Shown here piece by piece: positions 9,838 through 23,337 of a stretch of 64,000 nt of DNA (within the stretch, counting starts at the first letter, position 1; each line of letters opens with the position of its first letter). Source of the stretch: Rahnella variigena (lineage in GTDB: Bacteria > Pseudomonadota > Gammaproteobacteria > Enterobacterales > Enterobacteriaceae); NCBI RefSeq assembly GCF_003610915.1, contig NZ_NSDJ01000001.1, positions 4,588,001 to 4,652,000 of the forward strand, in the 5' to 3' direction. A model generated the notes under the pieces. The model was not told where the DNA came from. It searched no databases and saw only the letters and a list, made by a program, of their open reading frames with translations. Both the position numbers and the translations under genes were made by a program.

Positions 9838-11013
9838 ATGAGCGCAAATGCCGAAACTCAGGCAACGACGCAAGCTCCGAAAAATAAGAAAAAAACGCGC
9901 AAAGTCGCGATGCTCTTGTTAACCGGGATTTTCATTATTATCGCCATCGCCTACCTGTTCTACTGGCTTCTGGTGTTACGTCATTTCCAGTCTACCGACG
10001 ATGCATATGTGGCCGGTAATCAGGTTCAGATTATGGCGCAGGTGTCGGGCAGTGTGACCGACGTCAATTTCGACAGCACCGACTTTGTAAAAAAAGGCGA
10101 CGTGCTGGTGACTATCGATCCGACCGATGCAGAGCAGGCTTTCGAACGCTCTAAAACGGCGCTGGCCAACAGCGTGCGTCAGACGCATCAGTTGATCATC
10201 AACGGTAAACAATATCAGGCCAATATCGCGCTGCGTCAGACCCAACTGCAACAGGCGCAGACTGACCTCAAACGCCGTATCGTGCTGGGTAATGTCGATG
10301 CGATTGGTCGTGAAGAACTGCAACACGCCCGTGATGCAGTCGATACGGCGAAAGCGCAATACGATGTCGCCGTTCAGCAATACAACGCCAATCAGGCGAT
10401 GATTCTGGATACGCCGGTCGATAAGCAGCCGCAGGTTCTGCAGGCCGCCGCTCAGGTGCGTGACGCATGGCTTGCCCTGCAACGTACCAAAGTGCGCAGC
10501 CCGATTGACGGTTTTGTCTCACGTCGTGCCGTACAGATTGGTCAGCAGATCAGTCCGACAACCTCCCTGATGGCGGTGGTTCCGGCGCATCACATCTGGG
10601 TCGATGCCAACTTTAAAGAAACCCAGCTGGCGAATATGCGTATTGGTCAGGTGGCAACCGTGGTCAGTGACATGTACGGCGATGACGTGAAATACCACGG
10701 CAAAGTCGTCGGTATGGACATGGGCACTGGCGGCGCGTTCTCGCTGTTACCGGCGCAGAATGCCACCGGCAACTGGATCAAAGTGGTTCAGCGTCTGCCG
10801 GTACGTATCGAACTTAACGATCAGGAAGTGGCTGAGCATCCGCTGCGTATCGGTTTATCCACGCTGGTGACCGTCGATACTCAAAACCGTGATGGTCTGG
10901 TGCTGGCGAATAAAGTCCGCAGCGAACCGCTGTATCAGACCAGCGCGCTGACGCTGGATCTGGCGCCGGTCAACGCCATCATTGCTGACGTTATCCATGC
11001 CAATGCAGGCTAA
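9838..11013 (+). CDS. emrA: EmrA, multidrug efflux membrane-fusion protein
   Basis: Periplasmic adaptor of 391 residues (E. coli 390). A Lys-rich cytoplasmic N terminus and one transmembrane segment (about residues 27-47) are followed by a barrel-sandwich/lipoyl half-motif, a long coiled-coil hairpin (about residues 100-205) and a beta-barrel. It links EmrB to the outer-membrane channel. The start at 9838 is chosen by homology, with GGAGA eight bases upstream. The annotated frame is open further upstream inside the OMF gene but without homology. Confidence 0.96.
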   Translation: MSANAETQATTQAPKNKKKTRKVAMLLLTGIFIIIAIAYLFYWLLVLRHFQSTDDAYVAGNQVQIMAQVSGSVTDVNFDSTDFVKKGDVLVTIDPTDAEQAFERSKTALANSVRQTHQLIINGKQYQANIALRQTQLQQAQTDLKRRIVLGNVDAIGREELQHARDAVDTAKAQYDVAVQQYNANQAMILDTPVDKQPQVLQAAAQVRDAWLALQRTKVRSPIDGFVSRRAVQIGQQISPTTSLMAVVPAHHIWVDANFKETQLANMRIGQVATVVSDMYGDDVKYHGKVVGMDMGTGGAFSLLPAQNATGNWIKVVQRLPVRIELNDQEVAEHPLRIGLSTLVTVDTQNRDGLVLANKVRSEPLYQTSALTLDLAPVNAIIADVIHANAG

Positions 11014-11030
11014 AATCTCCGGAGGCCTTC

Positions 11031-12566
11031 GTGGCAAATAAACCGCTGGTAGGCGCCCCGCTGGCCTGGATGACGGTGGCTTTGTCTTTGGCTACCTTTA
11101 TGCAGGTGCTGGACTCGACGATCGCCAACGTGGCGATCCCGACCATCGCCGGGAATCTGGGTGCCTCGAACTCACAGGGCACCTGGGTTATCACGTCGTT
11201 CGGGGTGGCGAACGCCATCTCGATCCCAATCACCGGCTGGCTGGCAAAACGTATTGGCGAGGTCAAACTCTTCCTGTGGTCCACGGTGCTGTTTGCGATT
11301 GCATCGTGGCTGTGCGGTATGTCCACCAGTCTGGAAATGCTGATCTTCTTCCGTGTGGTGCAGGGTGTGGTGGCAGGTCCGCTGATCCCGCTTTCGCAAA
11401 GTCTGTTACTGAATAACTATCCGCCGGCCAAGCGAAGTACCGCGCTCGCGCTTTGGTCGATGACAGTGATCGTCGCCCCGATCTGCGGGCCGATCCTGGG
11501 CGGGTATATCAGTGATAACTACCACTGGGGTTGGATCTTCTTTATCAACGTGCCGATCGGCATTGCGGTGGTGTTCCTGACGCTGAGAACGCTGAAGGGG
11601 CGCGAAACCGCGACGCAAATCAGGCCCATCGACAGTGTGGGGTTAGTGCTGCTGGTACTGGGCATTGGCGCATTGCAGGTGATGCTCGACAGGGGTAAAG
11701 AACTCGACTGGTTTAACTCGACGGAAATTATCGTGCTGGCGGTCGTGGCGGTGGTCGCGCTCTGTTTCCTTGTGGTCTGGGAACTGACCGACGACCATCC
11801 GATAGTCGACCTGTCACTGTTTAAATCGCGAAACTTCACCATTGGCGTGCTGTGTATCAGCCTGGCCTACATGCTCTACTTCGGCGCAATTGTGTTGCTG
11901 CCGCAGCTATTGCAAGAGGTCTATGGGTATACCGCCACCTGGGCGGGTCTGGCGTCCGCGCCGGTGGGGATTTTGCCGGTTCTGATGTCGCCGATTATCG
12001 GGCGTTTTGCACACCGTCTGGACATGCGAAAGCTGGTGACCTTCAGCTTTATCATGTATGCCTACTGCTTCTTCTGGCGTGCGTATACGTTCGAACCGGG
12101 GATGGATTTTGGCGCATCTGCGTGGCCGCAGTTTATTCAGGGCTTCGCCGTCGGCTGCTTCTTTATGCCGCTGACGACCATTATTCTGTCCGGTTTACCG
12201 CCTGAACGCATGGCGGCAGCATCAAGTTTGTCGAACTTTATCCGTACGCTGGCAGGCTCGATTGGTACGTCGATCACTACCACCATGTGGTCTAACCGTG
12301 AATCGCTGCACCACGCGCAATTGACGGAAAACATCACGCCGTTTAATCCGGCGGCAACGCAAACCTATCAGCAGCTGGAAGGGATGGGCATGAGCCATCA
12401 GCAGGCTTCTGGCTGGATAGCGCGGGAAATCACTAATCAGGGACTGATCATCTCTGCCAATGAGATTTTCTGGTTATCCGGTGGCGCATTCCTGGTACTG
12501 CTGATCTTAATCTGGTTCGCCCGTCCGCCGTTCACCAGCGGTGGCGGAGCCGGTGGCGCGCACTGA
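11031..12566 (+). CDS. emrB: EmrB, MFS multidrug efflux transporter (DHA2, 14 TM)
   Basis: Proton-driven inner-membrane exporter of 511 residues (E. coli 512), near-identical over long stretches. The family motif LDSTIANVAIPTIAG is in the first helix and the conserved GPILGGYI in helix 5. The start codon is GTG, preceded by a strong GGAGG. It expels hydrophobic uncouplers, nalidixic acid and related compounds with EmrA. A Gly-rich C terminus ends in AGGAH, as in E. coli. Confidence 0.97.
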   Translation: MANKPLVGAPLAWMTVALSLATFMQVLDSTIANVAIPTIAGNLGASNSQGTWVITSFGVANAISIPITGWLAKRIGEVKLFLWSTVLFAIASWLCGMSTSLEMLIFFRVVQGVVAGPLIPLSQSLLLNNYPPAKRSTALALWSMTVIVAPICGPILGGYISDNYHWGWIFFINVPIGIAVVFLTLRTLKGRETATQIRPIDSVGLVLLVLGIGALQVMLDRGKELDWFNSTEIIVLAVVAVVALCFLVVWELTDDHPIVDLSLFKSRNFTIGVLCISLAYMLYFGAIVLLPQLLQEVYGYTATWAGLASAPVGILPVLMSPIIGRFAHRLDMRKLVTFSFIMYAYCFFWRAYTFEPGMDFGASAWPQFIQGFAVGCFFMPLTTIILSGLPPERMAAASSLSNFIRTLAGSIGTSITTTMWSNRESLHHAQLTENITPFNPAATQTYQQLEGMGMSHQQASGWIAREITNQGLIISANEIFWLSGGAFLVLLILIWFARPPFTSGGGAGGAH

Positions 12567-12599
12567 TCCAGGTATTCCCTGAATGTCAGAAAGCAAAAC

Positions 12600-12625
12600 G
12601 GACGCATTACGCGTCCGTTTTTTTA
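12600..12625. terminator. Bidirectional terminator between emrB and yfiF
   Basis: GGACGC and GCGTCC arms around ATTAC, followed by seven T residues on the plus strand. The two flanking genes converge here. Confidence 0.9.
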
Positions 12626-12642
12626 TGGCTAAAACCGGGCGA

Positions 12643-13746
12643 TTACGCCTGGTTCTGACGCCACCATTCTGCCAGCAAAATACCGGATGCCACGGAAACG
12701 TTGAGGCTTTCCACTTTACCGGTACCGCCGATTGACACGCTCAGGTCACCCTGCTGCCAGGCGCTGTCAGACAAACCATCACTTTCTTCACCCAGCACCA
12801 GCACCATTTTAGCCGGTAACTGCGCTTTGCCCAGCGCCGTACCTTTATGGCTCGACGTGGTCACGATGGTGTATCCCGCGTTACGGAAGGTTTCCAGCAC
12901 TTCAAGGAAATTATCAGCACTGATGGCTTTAACGTGTTCCGCGCCGCCTTCAGCGGTACGGACTGCGGCGCCAGATTCCAGCTGAGCCGGATCCTGAACC
13001 ATCATCCCGTTGATACCGAAATGCGCACAAGAACGCATGATACCGCCGAGGTTGTGCGGGTTGCCGACGTTTTCCAGCGCCAGTACGCAGTCTTTCGCCG
13101 GAGCCGTTTGCAGATACGTTTCTGCATCCAGACCCTGACGTTTTTTGATCAGGAAACACACGCCGCCGTGGTGTTCGGTACCGGATGCTTTCGCCAGTTC
13201 GTCATCTTCAACCACATGGTAGGCTTTGCGGTTTGCCGCCATCCAGCGCAGTGCTTCACGGAAACGCGGGGTCACGGATTGCACAAACCACGCACGGACG
13301 ATAGCGTCCGGACGGCTTGCGAACAGTGCCTTACAGGCGTTTTCGCCATACACGCGGGTTTCTTCCTGACGCTGACGACGCAGCTGCTCAGGATCGATAA
13401 AGCTTTTGCCGCTGATACCCCCGTGATCCGGAACAGATTCATCTGCCGGCGGACGTGAAACAGTTTTCCACGGCGAAGAGTACGGGCCGTCGTCATCACG
13501 CGCCGGACGACGCGGGCGATCATCGCCACGACGCGGAGCCGGACCGCGGGAATCACCACGGGAGTCGCTGCTACGACGCTCATTGCGGCGGGCATCGTCG
13601 GGACGGGAACCCTGGCGAGGTTTATCGCCCGGACGTCCTTTATTGTTGGAAGGACGTTTATCGTTATTGCGGTTATCGCCGTCGTCGTCACTACGGACGT
13701 ACATCACTTTGACTTTGCCGTTCTTGCCACTGAATGAATCGTTCAT
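12643..13746 (-). CDS. yfiF: YfiF, SpoU-family tRNA/rRNA methyltransferase
   Basis: TrmH/SpoU-type 2'-O-methyltransferase of 367 residues (E. coli YfiF 345). The N-terminal 110 residues are a disordered Arg/Asp/Gly-rich tail, longer than in E. coli. An RNA-binding domain (GENACKALF) and the SPOUT domain follow, with the motifs [25 protein letters not shown] and [12 protein letters not shown]. The RNA target is not established. The start at 13746 follows GGAGAG; an in-frame GTG 12 bases earlier is less likely. Confidence 0.9.
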   Translation of the reverse strand: MNDSFSGKNGKVKVMYVRSDDDGDNRNNDKRPSNNKGRPGDKPRQGSRPDDARRNERRSSDSRGDSRGPAPRRGDDRPRRPARDDDGPYSSPWKTVSRPPADESVPDHGGISGKSFIDPEQLRRQRQEETRVYGENACKALFASRPDAIVRAWFVQSVTPRFREALRWMAANRKAYHVVEDDELAKASGTEHHGGVCFLIKKRQGLDAETYLQTAPAKDCVLALENVGNPHNLGGIMRSCAHFGINGMMVQDPAQLESGAAVRTAEGGAEHVKAISADNFLEVLETFRNAGYTIVTTSSHKGTALGKAQLPAKMVLVLGEESDGLSDSAWQQGDLSVSIGGTGKVESLNVSVASGILLAEWWRQNQA

Positions 13747-13988
13747 TTTTCTCTCCACCTACGCGCAGGGCGCGAAGATTACCTGATGTCTGTGAGCTAA
13801 GCCACAGGCTTTGGACCAAAAGCTTAAAACTATCGTATTCATTGAATAAACCACGTTGTTCAGGTGAGGTATCGCCCTCATACTTACAACATACAAGCAA
13901 CATATCAGCCGTTTTATTAACCGCTTTTAAGGGTAAAACGGGTTTGTGGTTGATACCCTTCTCACGTTAAGCAATGTAGAGGCTATTT

Positions 13989-14408
13989 ATGAATACGGTT
14001 TGTTCATCTTGTCAGGCCACCAACCGCCTGCCTGAGGATCGTATCGACGACGGCGCAAAATGCGGCCGCTGCGGTCACGCACTTTTTGAAGGCGATGTCG
14101 TTCACGCCACCGCCGCAACCCTGGACAAATATCTGCAAGATGATTTGCCCGTTGTCATCGACTTCTGGGCTCCGTGGTGTGGCCCTTGCGTTAACTTCGC
14201 GCCAATTTTTGAAGATGTGGCACAGGAACGCGCCGGTAAAATCCGTTTCATTAAGGTTAATACCGAAGCAGAACCTGAACTGAGCGCGCGGTTCCGTATC
14301 CGCAGTATTCCGACCATTATGGTGTTTAATGAAGGCAAAATGGTCGATATGTTAAGCGGAGCGATGCCTAAAGCCCCGTTCAACAACTGGCTTAATGAAT
14401 CATTGTAA
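13989..14408 (+). CDS. trxC: Thioredoxin 2
   Basis: Zinc-containing thioredoxin of 139 residues, the same length as E. coli TrxC. The N-terminal zinc finger uses C5, C8, C25 and C28. The redox active site WCGPC is at residues 63-67. It reduces ribonucleotide reductase and oxidised proteins, mainly under oxidative stress. It is divergently oriented from yfiF, with a 242-base spacer. Confidence 0.97.
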   Translation: MNTVCSSCQATNRLPEDRIDDGAKCGRCGHALFEGDVVHATAATLDKYLQDDLPVVIDFWAPWCGPCVNFAPIFEDVAQERAGKIRFIKVNTEAEPELSARFRIRSIPTIMVFNEGKMVDMLSGAMPKAPFNNWLNESL

Positions 14409-14435
14409 CGCATATGCCGTCATAAAGCCCTGCCG

Positions 14436-14460
14436 AAGGCCCGTACAATACGGGCCTTTT
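14436..14460 (+). terminator. trxC terminator
   Basis: AAGGCCCGTA and TACGGGCCTT arms with a three-base loop, ending in TTTT. Confidence 0.88.
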
Positions 14461-14536
14461 ACTGTTATTCGCAGTTGCCACTTGCCTGCCCTGACCGGGT
14501 GATTAGAATAGCCGTTTTTCGTTAACCGGAATGCTT

Positions 14537-15241
14537 ATGTCAGACAATGCCGTTCTTCGCCTGCGTGAGCAGCGCTTAGCCCGTTCCACCCGCCCTTTCC
14601 TTGCGCGCGGATCCCGGGCCATTCGCTGCCAGACCTGCCTGTTACCCACACGTAACTGCATCTGCGCCACGCGCGAAATCCATCAGGCCGCCAGCCGTTT
14701 TTGTCTGGTGATGTTTGACACAGAGCCAATGAAACCGAGCAATACCGGCCGGTTAATCGCGGATGTATTGCCCGATACCCAGGCGTTTTTGTGGTCACGT
14801 ACTGAAACAGATCCGGCGTTGCTGGAAGCCATTGCCGATCCCGAACGTCAGGCTTACGTGGTGTTTCCCGCGTCTTTCGCAACTCCGCCGCGACAGGTAT
14901 TTACCGACGTTCCGGCAGGCAGCAAACCGCCTTTATTCATTATGCTCGACGGCACCTGGAACGAAGCCCGCAAGATGTTCCGCAAAAGCCCATATCTGGA
15001 TAATCTGCCAGTGTTCTCCCTCGATGTAAGCGCCAGCTCCGGTTATATCCTGCGTGAAGCCTCGCGCCCGGAACTGCATTGCACCGTGGAAGTGGCCGCT
15101 GCCCTGCTGGAAAAAGCCGGTGATGTTGACGCTTCTGCGGGTCTGTCACGACACTTCACCCATTTCCGTACCCAGTATCTGGCCGGAAAACCCCACCATC
15201 CGGTGCATCAGCTCACAGCAAAGAACGAAGAAAGCCTCTAG
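14537..15241 (+). CDS. tapT: TapT (YfiP), tRNA acp3U47 synthetase, DTW domain
   Basis: Transfers the 3-amino-3-carboxypropyl group from SAM to uridine 47 of tRNAs. The protein has 234 residues (E. coli 232). Cysteine motifs CQTC and CICAT near the N terminus and the diagnostic MLDGTWNEARKM segment (the DTW family motif) are clear. Homology and the GGA six bases upstream favour the ATG at 14537 over the one at 14531. It is followed after 31 bases by patZ, the same order as in E. coli. Confidence 0.92.
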   Translation: MSDNAVLRLREQRLARSTRPFLARGSRAIRCQTCLLPTRNCICATREIHQAASRFCLVMFDTEPMKPSNTGRLIADVLPDTQAFLWSRTETDPALLEAIADPERQAYVVFPASFATPPRQVFTDVPAGSKPPLFIMLDGTWNEARKMFRKSPYLDNLPVFSLDVSASSGYILREASRPELHCTVEVAAALLEKAGDVDASAGLSRHFTHFRTQYLAGKPHHPVHQLTAKNEESL

Positions 15242-15272
15242 AATCATGGGAACATGATGAACCGGAGAAGTT

Positions 15273-17933
15273 ATGAGTCAGCGCGGACTGGAAGCACTTT
15301 TACGACCTGAATCTATCGCGGTTATTGGTGCCAGCAATAAGCCGGGCCGCGCCGGATATCTGATGATGCGCAACTTGCTCGACAGCGGATTTAATGGCCC
15401 GGTTCTGCCAGTCACGCCCGCTTATCGTGCCGTATGTGGCGTACTAACCTGGCGGGATGTCGCCAGCCTGCCGATGTCACCGGATCTGGCTATTCTCTGC
15501 ACGCACGCTGACCGCAATCTCGCCCTGCTCGAACAGCTTGGCGAACGCGGCTGTAAAACAGTCATTGTGCTTTCCTCACAGCCACAACAATTCGCTGATC
15601 TGAAATCCTGCGCTCAGCGCTTTTCGATGCGTCTGCTTGGCCCCAACAGTCTGGGTATTCTTGCCCCGTGGCAGAAACTGAACGCCAGTTTTTCACCGGT
15701 ACCGATCCTTCCCGGCAAACTGGCGTTTATTTCGCAATCGGCGGCCGTCGCCAATACTATTCTCGACTGGGCGCAACAGCGTGCCGTGGGATTTTCTTAT
15801 TTCGTTTCTCTCGGTGACAGCCTGGATATTGATGTCGATGACCTGCTCGACTTCCTTGCCCGCGACAGTAAAACCAGCGCCATCCTGCTGTATCTCGAAC
15901 ACATCAGCGATGCACGACGTTTTCTTTCCGCCTCACGCAGTGCCTCACGAAATAAACCGATTCTGGTGATCAAAAGCGGTCGAAGCGGACAGGCACAGCA
16001 GCTGCTCAACAGCCCGCTCAGCCTCGACGCAGCCTATGATGCCGCTATTCAGCGCGCCGGTTTACTGCGTGTGCAGGATACGCATGAACTGTTTTCCGCT
16101 GTTGAAACGCTGAGCCATATGCGCCCGTTGCGCGGTGAGCGCATACTGATTATCAGCAACGGCGCCGCCCCGGCTGCGATGGCACTGGATCAGTTACTCT
16201 CGCGTAACGGCAAACTGGCGAAACTCAGTGATGAAACCCGTCACGCTCTGAGCGCCGTTTTGCCACCATCGATTACCGCCGCCAATCCGTTAGACTTGCG
16301 CGACGATGCTACACCCAAACTGTATCAGGCGGTCATGACCGCGCTGCTCGACAGCACAGATTACGACGCAGTGCTGGTTATCCACGCTCCCAGCGCGGCG
16401 GCACATGGCACCGTGACGGCCAGCCAGCTGATTGAAGCCGTTCGCCAGCATCCCCGAGGTAAATACATTACGCTGCTGACTAACTGGTGCGGTGAGTTTT
16501 CGTCGCAGGAAGCCCGCAAACTGTTCACTGAAGCTGGCATCCCGACTTACCGGACGCCGGAAGGCACGGTGACGGCATTTATGCACATGGTGGAATATCG
16601 TCGTAACCAGAAACAGCTGAAAGAAACGCCGGCACTACCGGCAGATCTTGAACAGAACACCGATCAGGCACATCAGCTGATCGCCCGGACATTAGCGGAA
16701 GGCATCACACAGCTCGATACCCATGAAGTGCGCGCAATTTTGCAGGCGTACGGAATGAATGTATTGCCGACATGGATAGCCAGTGACAGTGCAGAAGCGG
16801 TGAATATCGCCAGTCAGGTTGGCTATCCGGTGGCGCTGAAGCTGCGTTCTCCGGACATCCCGCATAATTCAGAAGTCCAGGGCGTTATGCTATATCTGCG
16901 CACCGCGAGTGAAGTGGAACAGGCGGCGAATGCGATATTTGACCGCGCCAGGCAGGCATTCCCGCAGGCGAGAATTCAGGGGCTGCTGGTGCAAACCATG
17001 GCTAACCGGCCCGGCTCACAGGAGCTTCGCGTGGTGGTCGAACAGGATCCGGTCTTCGGCCCGCTGATTATGCTGGCCGAGGGCGGCACTGACTGGCTTC
17101 CGGAAAGACAGGCGGCGATTTCCCTGCCGCCGCTGAACATGACGCTGGCACGCTATAAGGTCGTTCAGGCGCTCAAGAGCGGCAAAATCAGGGGGCGCAA
17201 TGCGTTGCATCCTCTCGATATCCCGGCGCTCAGTCAGCTGCTGGTAAACGTGTCGAACCTGATTATTGATTGCCAGGAAATCGAACGTCTGGATATTCAT
17301 CCTTTGCTGGTTTCCGGCAATGAACTCAGCCTGCTCGATGTTTCAATGCAGCTTTCGGCACAGAAGCCCGGCGCACCCTCACGACTGGCAATTCGTCCTT
17401 ATCCACGTGAACTCGAAGAGCACGTTATACTGAAAGACGGGTCGCAAGCATTGTTCCGCCCGATACTGCCGGAAGATGAACCGCTGCTTAAAGCGTTTAT
17501 CCTGAAAGTGACGAAGGAAGATCTCTACTATCGCTATTTCAGTGAGATCAACGAATTCACACATGAAGATTTAGCGAATATGACGCAAATCGACTACGAC
17601 CGCGAAATGGCGTTCGTGGCTATTCATACTGTTAATGAAAAAAGTGAAATTATTGGTGTCACCCGAGCGGTATCAGATCCCGATAATACTGACGCCGAAT
17701 TTTCGGTTCTGGTTCGCTCAGACCTGAAAGGTTTAGGGCTCGGAAGACGCCTGCTGGATAAGATGATCAATTACGCCTCAGAGCATGGGCTGCAACGTCT
17801 GACCGGAATCACTATGCCCAATAATCGCGGCATGATTACGCTGGCCAGAAAGCTGGGGTTTGACGTCGATATTCAGATTCAGGACGGTATCGTGAACCTC
17901 TCCCTGACGCTGGAAAAGACCCGAATTTTGTAG
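15273..17933 (+). CDS. patZ: PatZ (Pka/YfiQ), protein lysine acetyltransferase
   Basis: An 886-residue protein, the same length as the E. coli enzyme. Residues 1 to about 690 form an ADP-forming acyl-CoA synthetase-like region (CoA-binding NAD-fold, SIAVIGASNKPGRAGY; then ligase and ATP-grasp domains). The C-terminal 170 residues are a GNAT acetyltransferase (LVRSDLKGLGLGRRLLDKM is the acetyl-CoA loop). It acetylates lysines, including acetyl-CoA synthetase, using acetyl-CoA, which switches the enzyme off. It probably shares a transcript with tapT. Confidence 0.95.
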   Translation: MSQRGLEALLRPESIAVIGASNKPGRAGYLMMRNLLDSGFNGPVLPVTPAYRAVCGVLTWRDVASLPMSPDLAILCTHADRNLALLEQLGERGCKTVIVLSSQPQQFADLKSCAQRFSMRLLGPNSLGILAPWQKLNASFSPVPILPGKLAFISQSAAVANTILDWAQQRAVGFSYFVSLGDSLDIDVDDLLDFLARDSKTSAILLYLEHISDARRFLSASRSASRNKPILVIKSGRSGQAQQLLNSPLSLDAAYDAAIQRAGLLRVQDTHELFSAVETLSHMRPLRGERILIISNGAAPAAMALDQLLSRNGKLAKLSDETRHALSAVLPPSITAANPLDLRDDATPKLYQAVMTALLDSTDYDAVLVIHAPSAAAHGTVTASQLIEAVRQHPRGKYITLLTNWCGEFSSQEARKLFTEAGIPTYRTPEGTVTAFMHMVEYRRNQKQLKETPALPADLEQNTDQAHQLIARTLAEGITQLDTHEVRAILQAYGMNVLPTWIASDSAEAVNIASQVGYPVALKLRSPDIPHNSEVQGVMLYLRTASEVEQAANAIFDRARQAFPQARIQGLLVQTMANRPGSQELRVVVEQDPVFGPLIMLAEGGTDWLPERQAAISLPPLNMTLARYKVVQALKSGKIRGRNALHPLDIPALSQLLVNVSNLIIDCQEIERLDIHPLLVSGNELSLLDVSMQLSAQKPGAPSRLAIRPYPRELEEHVILKDGSQALFRPILPEDEPLLKAFILKVTKEDLYYRYFSEINEFTHEDLANMTQIDYDREMAFVAIHTVNEKSEIIGVTRAVSDPDNTDAEFSVLVRSDLKGLGLGRRLLDKMINYASEHGLQRLTGITMPNNRGMITLARKLGFDVDIQIQDGIVNLSLTLEKTRIL

Positions 17934-18077
17934 CAGGAAACCGTGAGCCTGCGCGATGAACAGGCAAAAGATGCGCACATCAGACAGGACTAATGGTATT
18001 ATCGACCGATTGTGCGGTTACCTATATCTGTTTGTGCCGCTAAAGCCATTACATGAAGAGAGAAGAAGCGCACTGTG

Positions 18078-19433
18078 ATGTTGTCAAAATTCAAACGTAA
18101 TAAACATCAACAACACCTTGCTCAGCTACCCAAACTCCCCCAAACGGTTGATGCTGTAAAAACGCTCTACTGTCCGACAGATTTCCGTACGACGCTGCTC
18201 GAAGCCATTGCTAACGCCACCCAACGGATTTATCTGGTCGCGCTCTATCTTGAGAACGATGATGGCGGTCGCGATGTGCTGTCGGCGTTGTATGATGCCA
18301 AGCAGCGTCGTCCCGAGCTGGAGATTTGCGTGCTGGTTGACTGGCACCGCGCTCAGCGTGGTCGTATCGGCGCTGCAGCGGCAAACACCAATGCTGACTG
18401 GTATTGTCGTATGGCGAAAGAGCATCCCGGACTTTCCGTGCCGGTATATGGTGTGCCCGTAAATACCCGCGAAGCGCTGGGCGTTTTGCATCTCAAGGGT
18501 TTTGTGATCGACGATCAGGTCATTTACAGCGGCGCGAGCCTTAACGATGTCTATCTGCATCGCCATGAAAAGTATCGTTATGACCGTTATCAGTTACTGA
18601 CGAATACGGCGCTGGCCAACACAATGATCGACTTTATGAAGAAATCGATCCTGACCGCGTCTGCCGTACAGCGACTGGATCGTGAAGATCGTCCAAAAAG
18701 TATTGAGATCAAGAACGAAACACGTCAGTTCCGCCAGACCTTACGTACCAGTGGCTATCATTTTAAAGATAGCGCCGGTAATGATGAACTGGCCATCACG
18801 CCGATTGTGGGTCTTGGCAAACAAAATGAGCTGAACCGGACTATCCATCATCTTATGGCCAGTACGGATCATAAGCTGACATTGTGTACGCCTTACTTCA
18901 ATATGCCTGCCATGCTGGCGCGCAACATTATTCATCTGCTGCGCCGTGGAAAGCAGGTGGAAATTATCGTGGGTGATAAAACCGCGAACGATTTCTATAT
19001 TCCGCAAGATCAGCCATTCAAAATCATAGGTGCCTTACCGTACTTGTATGAAATTAACCTGCGCCGCTTCCTGAGCCGTTTACAGCGTTTTGTTGACAGC
19101 GGACAGTTAATTGTCCGTCTGTGGAAAGACGGTGATAACAGCTATCACCTGAAAGGCATGTGGGTGGATGACCGCTGGCAACTGATTACCGGTAATAACC
19201 TCAATCCCCGCGCCTGGCGTCTGGATCTTGAGAATGCCATTTTGATCCACGATCCGCATAAAGAAATGGCCGCTTCGCGTCATAAAGAGCTGGAAGAAAT
19301 TCGCCAGCATACGCATGTGGTTTCGCACTATATGGAACTGGAAAGCATTCCAAATTATCCGGTCAAAGTTCGTAAGCTTATCCGACGCTTACGGCGGATA
19401 AGAATCGACAGACTCATCAGCCGAATTCTGTAA
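18078..19433 (+). CDS. pssA: Phosphatidylserine synthase
   Basis: Makes phosphatidylserine from CDP-diacylglycerol and L-serine, the committed step to phosphatidylethanolamine. The length is 451 residues, identical to E. coli. It belongs to the phospholipase D superfamily, with the two HKD-type motifs at HLKGFVIDD and HLKGMWVDD. The basic C terminus (KLIRRLRRIRIDRL) fits peripheral ribosome or membrane association. The ATG at 18078 matches E. coli; a GTG directly before it is in frame. Confidence 0.97.
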   Translation: MLSKFKRNKHQQHLAQLPKLPQTVDAVKTLYCPTDFRTTLLEAIANATQRIYLVALYLENDDGGRDVLSALYDAKQRRPELEICVLVDWHRAQRGRIGAAAANTNADWYCRMAKEHPGLSVPVYGVPVNTREALGVLHLKGFVIDDQVIYSGASLNDVYLHRHEKYRYDRYQLLTNTALANTMIDFMKKSILTASAVQRLDREDRPKSIEIKNETRQFRQTLRTSGYHFKDSAGNDELAITPIVGLGKQNELNRTIHHLMASTDHKLTLCTPYFNMPAMLARNIIHLLRRGKQVEIIVGDKTANDFYIPQDQPFKIIGALPYLYEINLRRFLSRLQRFVDSGQLIVRLWKDGDNSYHLKGMWVDDRWQLITGNNLNPRAWRLDLENAILIHDPHKEMAASRHKELEEIRQHTHVVSHYMELESIPNYPVKVRKLIRRLRRIRIDRLISRIL

Positions 19434-19444
19434 TTGGCTATACT

Positions 19445-19478
19445 GAAAGCCTGATCATCGTGATCGGGCTTTTTTTTA
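19445..19478 (+). terminator. pssA terminator
   Basis: AAGCCTGATCA and TGATCGGGCTT arms followed by eight T residues, 11 bases after the pssA stop. Confidence 0.88.
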
Positions 19479-19494
19479 TCTGGAATTCCACCCT

Positions 19495-19842
19495 ATGATG
19501 CAAAGATTATCTGTATCGCTCAGACTTCCTCTTATCGCGCTGATATTGGGATGCAGTGGGTGCACGCATTATGCGAATGACGCATGGACAGGCAAAGATA
19601 AAGCCGAGCACTTTGTGGGATCAGCAGTATTAGCAGCAGCTGGAACTGCCTATGGTGATCGTCAGGGATGGAATGAAGCACGCAGCCGCTCATTCGGACT
19701 GATGTTTTCTGTCGGACTGGGTGCGGCGAAAGAGCTTTATGACAGCCGGGAAGGCGGAAGCGGATGGAGCTGGAAAGATTTTAGCTGGGATATCGCAGGC
19801 GCAGCTGTCGGATACAGCGCTTATCATCTGACTCATTACTGA
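19495..19842 (+). CDS. yfiM: YfiM lipoprotein
   Basis: A small predicted lipoprotein of 115 residues (E. coli about 107). The signal peptide ends at a lipobox with the likely lipidated Cys at residue 23 (GCTHYANDAW); C20 is an alternative. The conserved KDKAEHFVGSA and GSGWSWKDFSWDIAGA segments are those of the YfiM/DUF2279 family. The function is unknown. In E. coli it also lies next to pssA and the rrnG operon. Confidence 0.88.
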   Translation: MMQRLSVSLRLPLIALILGCSGCTHYANDAWTGKDKAEHFVGSAVLAAAGTAYGDRQGWNEARSRSFGLMFSVGLGAAKELYDSREGGSGWSWKDFSWDIAGAAVGYSAYHLTHY

Positions 19843-19927
19843 CAGGGGTTCTGGCAGAGCTCAAGCAGAGTAATAAATGCCAAAATCAGGGCAAGTAATG
19901 TCCAAACATCAGCAGATTCCCCATAGC

Positions 19928-19957
19928 AAAAAGCCCTGTACGTCAGTACAGGGCTTT
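19928..19957 (-). terminator. rRNA operon terminator
   Basis: A perfect stem AAAGCCCTGTAC/GTACAGGGCTTT with a four-base loop, 12 bases beyond the 5S 3' end. The A/T flanks are symmetrical, so it may also stop yfiM transcripts. Confidence 0.88.
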
Positions 19958-19968
19958 CCACTTATTTG

Positions 19969-20088
19969 ATGCCTGGCAGTTCCCTACTCTCGCATGGGGA
20001 GACCCCACACTACCATCGGCGCTACGGCGTTTCACTTCTGAGTTCGGCATGGGGTCAGGTGGGACCACCGCGCTACTGCCGCCAGGCA
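19969..20088 (-). rRNA. rrf: 5S ribosomal RNA
   Basis: 120 bases. The minus-strand 5' end is TGCCTGGC and the 3' end GCCAGGCAT, which pair as helix I. The interior matches E. coli 5S almost throughout. It is the last gene of the rRNA operon. Confidence 0.98.
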
Positions 20089-20209
20089 AATTCTGTTTCA
20101 TCCATACCGCATCATGTCATGATTTCTCACACACTCCGCCATACGAACCAATCTCGGAACATTCAGCTGAAAATCTACTTCAAGTCTCTAAAAACACCTT
20201 TGGTGTTGT

Positions 20210-23118
<2,909 letters not shown>

Positions 23119-23337
23119 TCACAACCCGAAGGTGTTTCCACCGTCGCGCTGCGATTATTTGAGAGACTCTGTTACAGACTAATCCACCACTCAGTACTTC
23201 TACGGAGAGTGATGTTCAGCTGTAAACTTTCAATTTTCAGCTTGTTCCAGATTGTTAAAGAGCAATATCTTAAACACGACTTGTTAAAGTCATCTTTAAG
23301 ATATTCATTTGATAATGTCTTTCACACATTATCGGAG